Of a DNA stretch of 64,000 nucleotides, positions 8,177 through 17,046 are shown piece by piece. Made by a program: the position numbers and the translations under genes. Positions within the stretch are counted from its first letter, which is position 1, and each line of letters begins with the position of its first letter. Below the pieces are notes generated by a model. The model saw only the letters and a list, made by a program, of their open reading frames with translations. It ran no database searches and was not told the DNA's origin. This stretch comes from Acetobacterium malicum subsp. dehalogenans DSM 11527 (GTDB lineage Bacteria > Bacillota > Clostridia > Eubacteriales > Eubacteriaceae). The DNA lies in NCBI RefSeq assembly GCF_000472665.1, contig NZ_AXAC01000006.1, positions 62,479 through 126,478 on the forward strand, given 5' to 3'.

Positions 8177-9769
8177 ATGAAAAAAGAAATGCAGAAGCCC
8201 GCTAAGGCTTCGATTTTTTCAACGGTTAATGGCTGGACTTTTTTTCCGCCACTGATTTTCACCGTCGTTTTGAGCGCCGTGGTTATGACCAATCCCGAAG
8301 CCTTTGGAAAGATTCTACAAGCTGCCTTTGCCTTTACCACTGACAGTTTTGCCTGGATGTTCAGCTGGTACTTTATGGCCTTATCAGCAGTCGTTCTGTT
8401 TCTGGCCTTTGGTCCGCTGGGAAAAAAACGGTTTGGTAATGAAAAACCGGAATATTCCACCGCTTCCTGGCTGGGAATGATGTTTACCGGTGCGGCCGGT
8501 CTGGGGGTCCTCACCTGGACCACGGTTGAATGGTTCTATTCCTATCAGACCCCGATGTGGGGTGTGGAAACCGCTACTCCGCAGGCCCTTGCCCAGGCGG
8601 CAATGCTGCCGTTATTCCACTGGGGCCCAGTATTTTACATGGGTTATGCCCTGATTGCCGTCGTTTTTGCCTACCAGTTCTATTGTAAAAAATCAGCGGA
8701 TTCGCTGCCCAGTACCGCCTGTACCACACTGATTGGCAGCAAACGATCCAACGGTGGTTTCGGAAAAATAATTGACATCATTTTTGTAATTTCCATGCTC
8801 TCTTCCGTTGTTACCTGTGTGGGTGTCAATATTCCGACGCTGGTGGCGATTATTGCCAATATGACCGGCAGCCAGCCGCCCTTTATCATATCCGTGGTAT
8901 TAATCCTATTATGGAGTTTAATCATGGCAGTGTTGCTCTTTGCCGGACTTAAAAAAGGTCTGGGCCTGCTCAGTAATATCCGGGTTTATATGGGCTTCGG
9001 GATTCTCGTTTTTGTTTTACTTTTTGGCCCGACTTTCTTTATGCTCAATTCATTTACTGACGGACTGGGCATGGTAATGAATAATACCCTACACCTGATC
9101 TCCAATACCGACCCTTATGCAAAATCCTTAATGCCGCAGGGCTGGACCGTTTTCTATTTTGCCTGGTATATAACCATGTCGATTCAAAATGGCGCTTTCT
9201 ATGGACGAATTTCCCGGGGCCGGACCGTGCGCGAACTGATTTTCGGTTTGATCGGTTCAACCGTCATTGGTACCTACATGTTTTTCGCCGTCTTCCAGGG
9301 CTTTTCAATTCATACCTTCTTGAATGAGGGCTTGGATCTGGGTGCTGTTATGGCTACTGGCGGACAGGGCGCTGCCATTGCGGCAGTCTGGAAATTTTTA
9401 CCCTTTGCCGTTGTAATGATGCCAGTTTTATTCGTTTTTGCCAACATTTGCATGCAGACCTTATTAAATGCCAATGCTTACAGTATGGCCATGGCAACCA
9501 CCAAGGTATTAAAAGCCGGTCAGGAACCACCGATCTGGATTCGTATTTTCTGGTCAATCTGTATTGGTGTGATCAGTATTGCCTTACTGATGATTGGCGG
9601 GATCCGACCTTTCCAAACCATTACGGTTATTTGCGGTATCCCGGCACTGTTGATTATTGCGTTGATGACCTTGTCATTTTTAAAAGATATCCGCACCAAT
9701 GGCTGGGTAAATTCACCAGACAGCACTGACGTGGAAACCGCCGCAATAGAAGAACCACAAATAATTTAA
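8177..9769 (+). CDS. BCCT-family betaine/carnitine/choline transporter 1
   Basis: This 530-residue polytopic membrane protein has about 12 hydrophobic segments and the BCCT landmark ISRGRTVREL after transmembrane segment 8. BCCT carriers move quaternary ammonium compounds by Na+ or H+ symport or by exchange. The usual FYWAWW signature reads FYFAWY here, so aromatic residues of the segment-8 tryptophan box are altered, which suggests a different ligand or coupling mode from classical betaine symporters. It is the first gene of a sigma-54-driven run followed by a second BCCT gene, the corrinoid protein and the methyltransferase. The likely role is uptake of the methyl donor or exchange of the demethylated product. 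Confidence 0.93.
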   Translation: MKKEMQKPAKASIFSTVNGWTFFPPLIFTVVLSAVVMTNPEAFGKILQAAFAFTTDSFAWMFSWYFMALSAVVLFLAFGPLGKKRFGNEKPEYSTASWLGMMFTGAAGLGVLTWTTVEWFYSYQTPMWGVETATPQALAQAAMLPLFHWGPVFYMGYALIAVVFAYQFYCKKSADSLPSTACTTLIGSKRSNGGFGKIIDIIFVISMLSSVVTCVGVNIPTLVAIIANMTGSQPPFIISVVLILLWSLIMAVLLFAGLKKGLGLLSNIRVYMGFGILVFVLLFGPTFFMLNSFTDGLGMVMNNTLHLISNTDPYAKSLMPQGWTVFYFAWYITMSIQNGAFYGRISRGRTVRELIFGLIGSTVIGTYMFFAVFQGFSIHTFLNEGLDLGAVMATGGQGAAIAAVWKFLPFAVVMMPVLFVFANICMQTLLNANAYSMAMATTKVLKAGQEPPIWIRIFWSICIGVISIALLMIGGIRPFQTITVICGIPALLIIALMTLSFLKDIRTNGWVNSPDSTDVETAAIEEPQII

Positions 9770-9984
9770 CAACGATCCTCATAATCAATCAAAATATTCG
9801 GCAACAAAGCTGGAGCAATAAAGACAATCAGGCGCTAATTCAATGAAACGCTACCGGCTGATCTCAGGGTAATCATAAACGGGAGCTAAAGGTGTCGAAG
9901 AAGTTGTATTCATATGATATACTGAAAAAATTATTCGATATGATAACGGTTAACTTATTGAAAAATCCTGATAGAAGGAAATGA

Positions 9985-11502
9985 ATGGATATGAAATCAT
10001 CTAAATCAAATACAAATTACAGTATGATTATTACCGTGCTGGCCTTTGTATTCATTGTAATTGCCTATTTCTTTATCGCTCCGGATCAATCCAAGCGTGT
10101 GATTGACTCGCTGAACAATTATATCCTGACTAATTTCGGCTTTGTCTATGTCTGGATTGTGCTGATCTCATTATTTTTGTGTATCTACATTGGTGCCGGC
10201 CGATTTGGCCCGATTCGATTGGGCCAGGAAAAAAAAGAATACAGTGAATTTTCCTGGGCGGCGATGATGTTCTGCTCATCCATGGCCGCCGGTTTTATCT
10301 ATTGGGGCAGCATTGAATGGGTGTTTCATTATATCAAACCACCTTTTGGAATCAATCCATTGAGTCCTGAAGCGGCCGAGTATGCGGCCACCTTACCGAT
10401 CTTTTATTGGGGCATCTCAGCCTGGGGTGTTTATCTGATTCCCGCCGTGGCGTTTGCTTTCCTGCGTTATAATTTAAAAAATGAACGCTTTGATGTCGCC
10501 ATTGCCTGTAAACCCCTATTGGGAAAATATGCCGATGGGGTCGGTGGAAAAATGATCAACATTCTTTTCCTCTTTGGTATTTTAGGTGGGATTGGCACCG
10601 CTCTGGGGATTGGATCGCCGCTGGTTTCAGCCAGCCTGAATCAACTTTTTGGCTGGGAAGATACCCCGATGTTGCGTTTTTCGGTCATTGTCGTGGTCAC
10701 TGCTATTTTTACCGTATCCGCCTATAATGGCGTAAAAAAAGGGATTCGGATCTTAAGCAACATCAATATTATCCTGATGTTACTGATGATTATTTATGTA
10801 TTCCTGGTTGGCAATCAGAGTTTCATTGTCAATATGCAAACAACGTCGCTGGGGCTGCTGCTGGATAATTATTTTAAAATGAGCACCTATCTGGACCCCA
10901 TCAGCAACAGTGGCGATTCCCAATCCTGGCTGGTCTTTTATTGGGCCTGGTGGCTGTCCTATTCGATTTTCATGGGACTGTTCATTGCCAAAATTTCCCG
11001 GGGCCGGACCATCCGGCAGGTCATTTTCGGCGGCTTGTTTTATGGCTTTTTAGGCTCGTTTTCAATGTTTTCGGTGCTTGGCAATTACAGCCTGGATCTG
11101 CACTTACGCGGCCTTGTCGATATTGTCAAGGGTGTGACTGAAAATGGCGGACCGACAACAGTCGTTGATCTGTTTACTAAAATGCCATTTGGCAGCGTCT
11201 TCGTATTCGTGCTGTTGATTACATCAATTCTCTCCATGGCCACCAGTTTTGACTCTGCTGCCTACACCATGGCCATGGTTTCATCAAAATACGTTCCCTT
11301 AGATGGACGGCCCAGAAAAAAACTGACAATATTCTGGGCCGTGACATTGGCAGCAATACCGATGGTATTAATGATGTTCAATGGCTCATTAGTTCAGGTT
11401 CAGGCCCTTTCGGTGATCCTGGCATTACCAACCTGTCTGATCTACAGCATCATTGTCATCAGCTGTTTAAAAATGTTGTCAGAAGCAGCAATGAAAGAGT
11501 AA
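9985..11502 (+). CDS. BCCT-family betaine/carnitine/choline transporter 2
   Basis: This 505-residue BCCT carrier keeps the classical FYWAWW signature followed by ISRGRTIRQV. It is clearly diverged from the preceding BCCT protein, so it is not a recent duplicate. AGAAGGAA lies just before the ATG at 9985. No separate sigma-54 promoter was found in 9770-9984, so transcription probably continues from 8093-8109. Two carriers in one catabolic operon suggest a split between substrate uptake and product (for example dimethylglycine) export, which is inference. Confidence 0.93.
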   Translation: MDMKSSKSNTNYSMIITVLAFVFIVIAYFFIAPDQSKRVIDSLNNYILTNFGFVYVWIVLISLFLCIYIGAGRFGPIRLGQEKKEYSEFSWAAMMFCSSMAAGFIYWGSIEWVFHYIKPPFGINPLSPEAAEYAATLPIFYWGISAWGVYLIPAVAFAFLRYNLKNERFDVAIACKPLLGKYADGVGGKMINILFLFGILGGIGTALGIGSPLVSASLNQLFGWEDTPMLRFSVIVVVTAIFTVSAYNGVKKGIRILSNINIILMLLMIIYVFLVGNQSFIVNMQTTSLGLLLDNYFKMSTYLDPISNSGDSQSWLVFYWAWWLSYSIFMGLFIAKISRGRTIRQVIFGGLFYGFLGSFSMFSVLGNYSLDLHLRGLVDIVKGVTENGGPTTVVDLFTKMPFGSVFVFVLLITSILSMATSFDSAAYTMAMVSSKYVPLDGRPRKKLTIFWAVTLAAIPMVLMMFNGSLVQVQALSVILALPTCLIYSIIVISCLKMLSEAAMKE

Positions 11503-11504
11503 CG

Positions 11505-11534
11505 GGTTAACTTAACCGATCGTAAAATTACGAT
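11505..11534 (+). promoter_or_regulatory. Two short inverted repeats before the corrinoid protein gene
   Basis: GGTTAA-C-TTAACC at 11505-11517 and ATCGTAA-AA-TTACGAT at 11519-11534 follow the BCCT stop codon directly. Neither is followed by a T run, so a processing or stabilising element is more likely than a terminator. Confidence 0.4.
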
Positions 11535-11602
11535 AGCTTTAAAAAAACATTTGTGTATTGTTACGTAAAACAAATTATTATTAATAGAAGAGGTAAATAA
11601 AT

Positions 11603-12232
11603 ATGTTAGATTTAAAAGTATTAACTCAGGCGTTGGGTGATTTAGAAGAAGAACTGGTACTGGAGATGTTAAAAGACTTTGCCGCGACGAATCCCTCTAA
11701 AACCGAGGCTTTAGAAGCAGTTGCGGCCTGTCAAGGTGGTATGGCAATTGTCGGCGATCTTTTCGAGAGCGGCGATTATTTTGTTGGCGATCTGATTTTT
11801 GCCGGAGAACTACTAACCGAAGCCATTGATGTTTTAAAGCCCGTTCTGGGCAGTGGCGCCACTGAAATCAAGGGCACCATTTTATTGGGAACCGTCCACG
11901 GGGATTTACATGATATCGGCAAAAATATTTTTAAAAGCATGTCTGAAGCGGCCGGTTTTGAAGTCGTAGATATCGGCATTGACGTGGCTGTTGAAGAGTT
12001 TGTTGCCAAAGCAACCGAACTAAAACCCCAGATTATTGGGATGAGCGGCGTCTTGACCCTGGCGATTGACTCCATGAAAGAAACGGTAGAAAGTTTGAAA
12101 ACAGCCGGAGTTGACACCAAAATAATTATTGGCGGTAACCCAACCACCAAAGAGACCTGTGAATTTGTCGGTGCTGATGCTTTCACCACCAATGCGGCTG
12201 AAGGCGTGAAGATTTGCCAGAGTTGGGTATAG
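11603..12232 (+). CDS. mttC: Corrinoid methyl-carrier protein (MttC-like)
   Basis: This 209-residue soluble protein has the two-domain form of methyltransferase corrinoid proteins. A four-helix cap (about 1-88) is followed by a Rossmann B12 domain. The cobalt-ligand motif DxHxxG is at Asp101-His103-Gly106, and GMSGVLTLAIDSM supplies the SxL element. It accepts a methyl group from MttB as methyl-Co(III) and passes it to the pterin methyltransferase encoded nine bases downstream. Length and motifs are typical for MttC/MtbC. A reductive activator (RamA-like) is not encoded in this window. Confidence 0.95.
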   Translation: MLDLKVLTQALGDLEEELVLEMLKDFAATNPSKTEALEAVAACQGGMAIVGDLFESGDYFVGDLIFAGELLTEAIDVLKPVLGSGATEIKGTILLGTVHGDLHDIGKNIFKSMSEAAGFEVVDIGIDVAVEEFVAKATELKPQIIGMSGVLTLAIDSMKETVESLKTAGVDTKIIIGGNPTTKETCEFVGADAFTTNAAEGVKICQSWV

Positions 12233-12241
12233 GAGGTTATC

Positions 12242-13048
12242 ATGATTATTATTGGAGAAAAAATTAATGGTTCGATCCCTGCTGTCAAAGAAGCGATCGA
12301 AAAAAGAGATGCTGCTTTTATCGCTGACCGGGCTGTAAAGCAGACCGTTGCCGGCGCCCATTTCATTGATGTCTGTGCCAGTACCGCTCCGGAATTTGAA
12401 ATTGAAACCCTGAAATGGCTGATGAAAGTGGTTCAGGATGCCACCGATACGCCACTTTGTATTGACAGTCCCAATCCGCGGGTCATTGAAGCCGTCTTTA
12501 AGTATGCCAATAAACCGGGAATGCTGAATTCAATATCCGAAGAAGGCGATAAATGCGAGATTTTATTACCACTGATGGAAGGCAATACCTGGGAGGTTGT
12601 CGGACTTACCTGCGATAACAATGGGATCCCCAATGATGTTGAAACCAAGGTTGCGATCACCCGAACAATGGTCGAAAAAGCCGCTCACTATGGGATCACC
12701 CCGGATCGTATTCATATCGACCCCTGTGTGATGGCATTATCAACGGAAAACAATTCCCTGCTTAATTTCACTCAGGAAATCAGAGCGATCAAGGAAATGT
12801 ATCCAACCATCCATGTAACCGGCGCGATCAGCAATATCTCCTTTGGCTTGCCAGTCCGGTCACTGCTGAATAAAACCGGCATGGCTTTCGCCATTCAGGC
12901 CGGTATGGATTCGGCGGTGCTGGATCCGCTGAACCGGGAAATGATGGGCACCATTTTTGCCACCTATGCCCTGATGGGCCAGGACCGGCACTGCCGAAAA
13001 TACAGCAAGGCTTATCGAGCCGGACAAATCGGGCCCGCGGCAAAATAA
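12242..13048 (+). CDS. Methyltetrahydrofolate:corrinoid methyltransferase
   Basis: This 268-residue protein is a pterin-binding TIM-barrel of the MtgA/AcsE/MtvA type. CIDSPNPRVIEA and LNSISEEGDK match the folate-binding strands of AcsE-like enzymes. It moves the methyl group from the corrinoid protein to tetrahydrofolate, feeding the methyl branch of the Wood-Ljungdahl pathway. TAGGAGGTTATC gives an ideal ribosome site. Linkage to mttC points to betaine demethylation rather than to the CO dehydrogenase/acetyl-CoA synthase complex. It is the last gene of the run. Confidence 0.92.
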   Translation: MIIIGEKINGSIPAVKEAIEKRDAAFIADRAVKQTVAGAHFIDVCASTAPEFEIETLKWLMKVVQDATDTPLCIDSPNPRVIEAVFKYANKPGMLNSISEEGDKCEILLPLMEGNTWEVVGLTCDNNGIPNDVETKVAITRTMVEKAAHYGITPDRIHIDPCVMALSTENNSLLNFTQEIRAIKEMYPTIHVTGAISNISFGLPVRSLLNKTGMAFAIQAGMDSAVLDPLNREMMGTIFATYALMGQDRHCRKYSKAYRAGQIGPAAK

Positions 13049-13082
13049 GCATTACAACAACCTGACAAAAATACCCGTTAAT

Positions 13083-13116
13083 AAAAATCGCCGAACATTA
13101 AATGTCCGGCGATTTT
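13083..13116. terminator. Bidirectional terminator between convergent genes
   Basis: AAAAATCGCCG-type arms at 13083-13099 and 13102-13116 form a long stem with A/T runs at both ends. It can serve the methyltransferase operon and the GNAT gene coming from the right. Confidence 0.85.
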
Positions 13117-13151
13117 TATTTGCGCGTTGCGCTGGTCCAAACCAATAAACA

Positions 13152-13727
13152 CTAACAATTTTCCAGCAGTGCCTCCCACTCTCGCAGTTCGGTAATCGGT
13201 TTAAACGGTTCGGGATAGAGATCATGTTCTGAAATCATTTTTTCCATCCAGATCATATCATACCAGGTTTCAAATTTATAACCGCATTTTGAAAAATGGC
13301 CAATGGTCTGATAGCCCAGGTGTTCATGAAAACCGATACTACCGGGGTTGGGATAGGCAATACAGGCGTAAAGATTACAGATGTGCTGTTGTTTTAAAAC
13401 TTCCTCCAGGGCCTGGTAGAGTTTTTTACCGACCCCGCTTTTGCGGCTGTCCTGTTTGACATAGATGGTGGTTTCGACCGCCCAGTCATAAGCGGCCCGG
13501 TTTTTAAATTCTGAAGCATAGGCATAGCCGAGGATTTTCTGATCCTGTACGGCCACCAGATAAGGGTATTTCGTCAATGTTTTTCTCATTCGTTCACTGA
13601 ATTCTTCAATGGTCGGCACCGTATATTCAAAGGTAATGGCGGTTTCGCTAACATAGGGGGCGTAAATAGCCAGTAATTCTTCCGTGTCTGATTCTCGGGC
13701 GATCCGAATCGTTATGTCTGATTGCAT
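13152..13727 (-). CDS. GNAT N-acetyltransferase, phosphinothricin acetyltransferase-like
   Basis: This 191-residue protein has the acetyl-CoA-binding signature RKSGVGKKLYQALE and a terminal YPNPGSIGFHEHLGY, typical of the Pat/Bar/MnaT group that acetylates amino acid analogues. The N-terminal IRIARESDTEELLAIYAPYV also fits that group. GAAGGAAATAAA precedes the ATG. A strong promoter at 13766-13793 overlaps one arm of an 18-bp inverted repeat. It is flanked by a terminator on its 3' side and so is probably monocistronic. The substrate is not determined. Confidence 0.88.
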   Translation of the reverse strand: MQSDITIRIARESDTEELLAIYAPYVSETAITFEYTVPTIEEFSERMRKTLTKYPYLVAVQDQKILGYAYASEFKNRAAYDWAVETTIYVKQDSRKSGVGKKLYQALEEVLKQQHICNLYACIAYPNPGSIGFHEHLGYQTIGHFSKCGYKFETWYDMIWMEKMISEHDLYPEPFKPITELREWEALLENC

Positions 13728-13765
13728 TTTATTTCCTTCTTTTCTTTAATTTCATCTTATTTTTG

Positions 13766-13793
13766 ATTATATCATTTTTAAGACTAACGTCAA
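13766..13793 (-). promoter_or_regulatory. Sigma-A promoter of the GNAT gene
   Basis: On the minus strand, TTGACG (complement 13788-13793) is followed by 16 bases and then a perfect TATAAT (complement 13766-13771). The -35 box lies inside the left arm of the inverted repeat at 13784-13833. Confidence 0.75.
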
Positions 13794-13833
13794 AGAATCC
13801 CCTCATTTTTTTGAAGGGATTCTTTGACGTTAG
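13784..13833. repeat. 18-bp perfect inverted repeat overlapping a promoter
   Basis: The arms 13784-13801 and 13816-13833 are exact reverse complements, separated by 14 bases with a T7 tract. It lies between two minus-strand genes (VOC protein and GNAT), so it can terminate the first. Its left arm also supplies the TTGACG -35 box of the second. Confidence 0.85.
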
Positions 13834-13850
13834 ATAAAATTCAGCTTTAT

Positions 13851-14315
13851 TTATAGAAAACTCTTAACTAGTTCTGCCGGAAACATGGTTCGTTCGACTA
13901 TTTCATCGACAGTCATGCCCTGGGCATGAAAGCGCTGGCAAACTACAGCCATACTTTCGCCCACTTCGATGATATGATAATCCGGATCATAAAAGCGAAT
14001 GACCCGCTGGCCCCAAGGGTATTCTTTCACCCCGTGTAAGTATCTAATATCTTCAAAGGTTTTTAATTTTTTTATAAAATCATCAAGCTGCTCTTCTTCA
14101 AAATACATCTCCATATCGTTGCCCCGATAAACAATTGCCGTTTCTTCGGCGTCGATGAATTTTGCCCAAAGAGCCTTATCCTGAAGTGAAAACCCCGCAT
14201 CAAAGGTAATGTTCTCACCAAAATCCATCACCACGTCTAAACCAAAAACATCGCAATAAAAAGCCCGGGACCGATTGATATCATCCACCACCAGCATGGC
14301 TGCCTCAAATTTCAT
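13851..14315 (-). CDS. VOC/glyoxalase-fold protein
   Basis: This 154-residue protein starts KFEAAMLVVDDINRSRAFYCDVFG and ends with RFYDPDYHIIEVGE, the beta-alpha-beta-beta-beta pattern of the vicinal oxygen chelate fold. Members include glyoxalases, dioxygenases and bleomycin-binding proteins. The start at 14315 is chosen because GAGGAGGAAAAG lies directly before it; the longer frame to 14390 would overlap the WYL regulator. The regulator gene lies just upstream on the same strand. The specific reaction is unknown. Confidence 0.85.
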   Translation of the reverse strand: MKFEAAMLVVDDINRSRAFYCDVFGLDVVMDFGENITFDAGFSLQDKALWAKFIDAEETAIVYRGNDMEMYFEEEQLDDFIKKLKTFEDIRYLHGVKEYPWGQRVIRFYDPDYHIIEVGESMAVVCQRFHAQGMTVDEIVERTMFPAELVKSFL

Positions 14316-14386
14316 TTCTTTTCCTCCTCGTTTTTGACTTATTGTACCGCAGTAATCACGACACCTGTCTGTCATGTTTGAATTGA

Positions 14387-15289
14387 TCATTGGTATTTTT
14401 CACTGATACTTTTTGCCATCATTAATAACTCTTTTCTCAGTGCTTCGGGTTCAATTAATTCCACCCCATCACCAAAGCTCAACAACCAACTGAAAAGATT
14501 TTCCCGGCTGGAAAAATAAAACTCAAAACGAAGTTTTCCCGCTTGGGTGATGGTAAAACAGTCAATGCCATATTCATCAATCAGCCGCCATTTCATCATC
14601 GGGTCAAATTCTGCCACCAGCTGAATCTGGCTGGGCATTGCCAATTGCTCTTGGCTATTGTATTCCGGCAGCTCCCGGGGCTCGTAGGTCTCATCCCACA
14701 CCTGCAAATCCCAGAGGCGGTTAAGTTTAAAGTGACGATAATCAGACCGCTCCCGACAATAGCCCCAGACATACCAGGATGACCATTGATAGACCATTAA
14801 ATACGGTTCAATCTGGCGACTGCTTTCACCTTTAGGTGCGTAGTAATAAAAAGTGATCAGCCGCCGCTGGTCAATGGCCTGTTTAATGGTTTCGAATTTG
14901 GGCGCCAATGAATTTTTATAGTGCGAGGACAGATCAATGACAATATGGTTATCGGGTTGGGTTGGTCCCCCATTCACGGCCAGTTTATCGATTAATTGCC
15001 GATACTGATTGGTCCCGGCGATACTATCCAGACTTTTCAGTCCGGCCAGAATCGACTGCAGTTCCGCCGAAGACAACAGTGTTTTATCGATCTTGTAGCC
15101 TTCCATAATGGCGATGCCACCATTTGCACCCTGAGTTGTCGTCAGCGGAATTCCGGCCTTGCAGATGTCTTCAATATCCCGGTTAATGGTTCGGCGAGAG
15201 ACTTCGAACATGTCTGCCAGATAAGGCGCCGTCACTTTTTTTTGCTGCAGAAGGATGGATAATATTCCGATGAGTCGATCTATCTTCAT
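14387..15289 (-). CDS. WYL-domain transcriptional regulator (DeoR-type HTH)
   Basis: This 300-residue protein has an N-terminal winged helix (about 1-60, with SRRTINRDIEDICKAGIPL). It is followed by a WYL domain (about 140-225) containing LITFYYYAPKGESSRQIEPY and a C-terminal WCX extension. WYL regulators sense ligands, often nucleotide-like, and control nearby genes. It lies just upstream of the VOC gene and may be co-expressed with it. AAAGGATTAGCAA precedes the ATG. Confidence 0.92.
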   Translation of the reverse strand: MKIDRLIGILSILLQQKKVTAPYLADMFEVSRRTINRDIEDICKAGIPLTTTQGANGGIAIMEGYKIDKTLLSSAELQSILAGLKSLDSIAGTNQYRQLIDKLAVNGGPTQPDNHIVIDLSSHYKNSLAPKFETIKQAIDQRRLITFYYYAPKGESSRQIEPYLMVYQWSSWYVWGYCRERSDYRHFKLNRLWDLQVWDETYEPRELPEYNSQEQLAMPSQIQLVAEFDPMMKWRLIDEYGIDCFTITQAGKLRFEFYFSSRENLFSWLLSFGDGVELIEPEALRKELLMMAKSISEKYQ

Positions 15290-15350
15290 TTGCTAATCCT
15301 TTGACCTTGATTTTAAACTTGGATTGAATCCGCTGTTATTGTCTATTATT

Positions 15351-16160
15351 TTATCGGCTCGTCATTTTGACTTCCTTCCGGGATTTACCGGAACCGCCAT
15401 TTTTGATCATTAATATTTCTGCCAGGATCGAAAATCCCACCTCTTCTGGTGACATGTCGCAGATATCCAGCCCAACCGGGGTGTGCACCTGTTCCAGAAG
15501 ACTTTTGCTGATCCCTTCTTCTTCCAGCTGTCGGTACATTTCAACCGTTTTTTTGACACTGCCCAACATCCCAATATAGGCAAATTTTTTCTGCAAGGCT
15601 CCCTTCAGTGCCGACTTATCTTGAGTATGGGTCGATGCACAGCAGAGGTAATAAGCCCCGTCAGGAATGTCACCTTCAAGAATGCCATGTTCAAAAACAT
15701 CACAGGGAATGAACCTTTCAGCCATCTCAATCTGCTCTTTGATAACTTCCGGATCTCTGGTGTCCAGCAGAATGGTGTCAAAATTGAGATGCTTTGCCAA
15801 ACGCAAAACCGCCGTACCCACATGGCCACCGTTGCAGATCACTAATTGCAGCCGCGGAAAAACAACATCTACAAAAAGCGTCACCTTAAAACTGCAGCCT
15901 AAACCTTCAGCCTCATAAGTTGGGATATGTTCATAAGCTTTTAAATAGCTTTGCTTGTTTTTCATGGCCTGTTTGGCTTCTTCCAGGGCTTCCCGTTCAA
16001 ACTCGCCGCCCCCCACCGTGCCATAAAAGGTGCCATCGTCCAACAGCAACATCTTTTTTCCCACCTTGCACGGGGATGTTCCGGCTGTTTCGACAACCGT
16101 CAGAACGGCATAAGCCTGCCCGGCTTTTTGGGCCTTTAATTGTTCTTGTAAAAATTCCAT
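15351..16160 (-). CDS. XdhC/CoxI-family protein
   Basis: This 269-residue protein has the N-terminal XdhC_CoxI domain (VVETAGTSPCKVGKKMLLL, TVGGGEFE) and a C-terminal Rossmann domain (ICNGGHVGTAVLRLAKHL and the closing GLDICDMSPEEVGFSILAEI). XdhC proteins deliver or mature the molybdenum cofactor of xanthine dehydrogenase-type hydroxylases. No such hydroxylase is in the window, so it acts on an enzyme encoded elsewhere. GGGAGGAACGAG precedes the ATG. Confidence 0.9.
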   Translation of the reverse strand: MEFLQEQLKAQKAGQAYAVLTVVETAGTSPCKVGKKMLLLDDGTFYGTVGGGEFEREALEEAKQAMKNKQSYLKAYEHIPTYEAEGLGCSFKVTLFVDVVFPRLQLVICNGGHVGTAVLRLAKHLNFDTILLDTRDPEVIKEQIEMAERFIPCDVFEHGILEGDIPDGAYYLCCASTHTQDKSALKGALQKKFAYIGMLGSVKKTVEMYRQLEEEGISKSLLEQVHTPVGLDICDMSPEEVGFSILAEILMIKNGGSGKSRKEVKMTSR

Positions 16161-16180
16161 CTCGTTCCTCCCTTAACCTG

Positions 16181-16222
16181 GAAAAAGGCCCAGCATATCG
16201 CCTTGATATGCTATGACCTTTT
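16181..16222. terminator. Terminator-like hairpin between GDPD 1 and XdhC genes
   Basis: AGCATATC (16192-16199) and GATATGCT (16205-16212) pair perfectly around GCCTT. The flanking AAAAGG and CCTTTT extend the stem. On the minus strand T-rich sequence follows, so it likely ends the upstream GDPD transcript. Confidence 0.55.
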
Positions 16223-16230
16223 ACTAAAAC

Positions 16231-17046
16231 TCATGGTTCAAAATATTCAAAAATGATCGCATCAAATTTTTTCTTGCAATACTCAATATCATCGGTATCC
16301 TGGACCGTCCATCCGACCAGTCTTCCGGTCAGCAGATGGAACAGGCTGAGACCCAGTTTTCTTCGGGCATCACCATGATAGAATGCCATAAAATGAGGAC
16401 GGCAGATAAAATTGGTGGCAAATGAAATGATTAACAACCATTGCCACAATTTGACATCCAGTCCCTTGAGACTTTTACGACCGACTGAAAGCTGCCCTCT
16501 GACCACATCCGGCCGGTTTTTATAAAACCACCTGACAATCAACGGCTGAAAGGATTCGACGCAATACAGCCCCTCATAATGATCAAGATGCTCGGCTGTT
16601 TTTGAACACAACTCGTTGAGGTGTTTGGTGTTTTTGAGTTCGACGATCAGGGGAACCTGACCATCCACCATGCTCAGCACATCTTCAAACAAAGGGATTT
16701 TTTCCCCGGTATTTTCCAGGTTATAAGTCAATAATTCCTCATAGGTACAATCCGTTATTAATTTATCGGCCCCACACAAACGCAATAAATTATCATCATG
16801 AAAGACAATGATTCTACCATCGGCGGTAAGATTTAAATCCATTTCGATTCCATAGCCGGCATCTACCGCTTTTCTAAAAGCAGTCATCGAATTTTCCGGT
16901 ATCGACTTATCCTTTTCGTGCAATCCCCGATGGGCATAGTAACTGGTCCAAAGTCGGTCATCAACCTCCTTTGGCATTCTGCCCGGGAGCAGCAACAAAA
17001 TATAAATTATAAATATGGCTATTCCTGCCACGATATATAGTGTCAT
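16231..17046 (-). CDS. Glycerophosphodiester phosphodiesterase family protein 1
   Basis: This 271-residue protein has one N-terminal membrane anchor (about 2-22) followed by a GDPD TIM barrel. Visible catalytic elements are AHRGLHE, PENS, the acidic EMDLNLTADG and FHDD with its catalytic His. GDPD enzymes split glycerophosphodiesters to glycerol 3-phosphate and an alcohol. In a betaine-using organism, glycerophosphocholine would be a relevant substrate, though that is inference. It is a paralogue of the next gene with the same length and anchor. Confidence 0.9.
   Translation of the reverse strand: MTLYIVAGIAIFIIYILLLLPGRMPKEVDDRLWTSYYAHRGLHEKDKSIPENSMTAFRKAVDAGYGIEMDLNLTADGRIIVFHDDNLLRLCGADKLITDCTYEELLTYNLENTGEKIPLFEDVLSMVDGQVPLIVELKNTKHLNELCSKTAEHLDHYEGLYCVESFQPLIVRWFYKNRPDVVRGQLSVGRKSLKGLDVKLWQWLLIISFATNFICRPHFMAFYHGDARRKLGLSLFHLLTGRLVGWTVQDTDDIEYCKKKFDAIIFEYFEP

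Noticed and set aside
9770-9984. Riboswitch in the leader of the second BCCT gene
   Set aside because: I looked for known cores (cobalamin, SAM, glycine, purine) and found none; only weak pairing is present.
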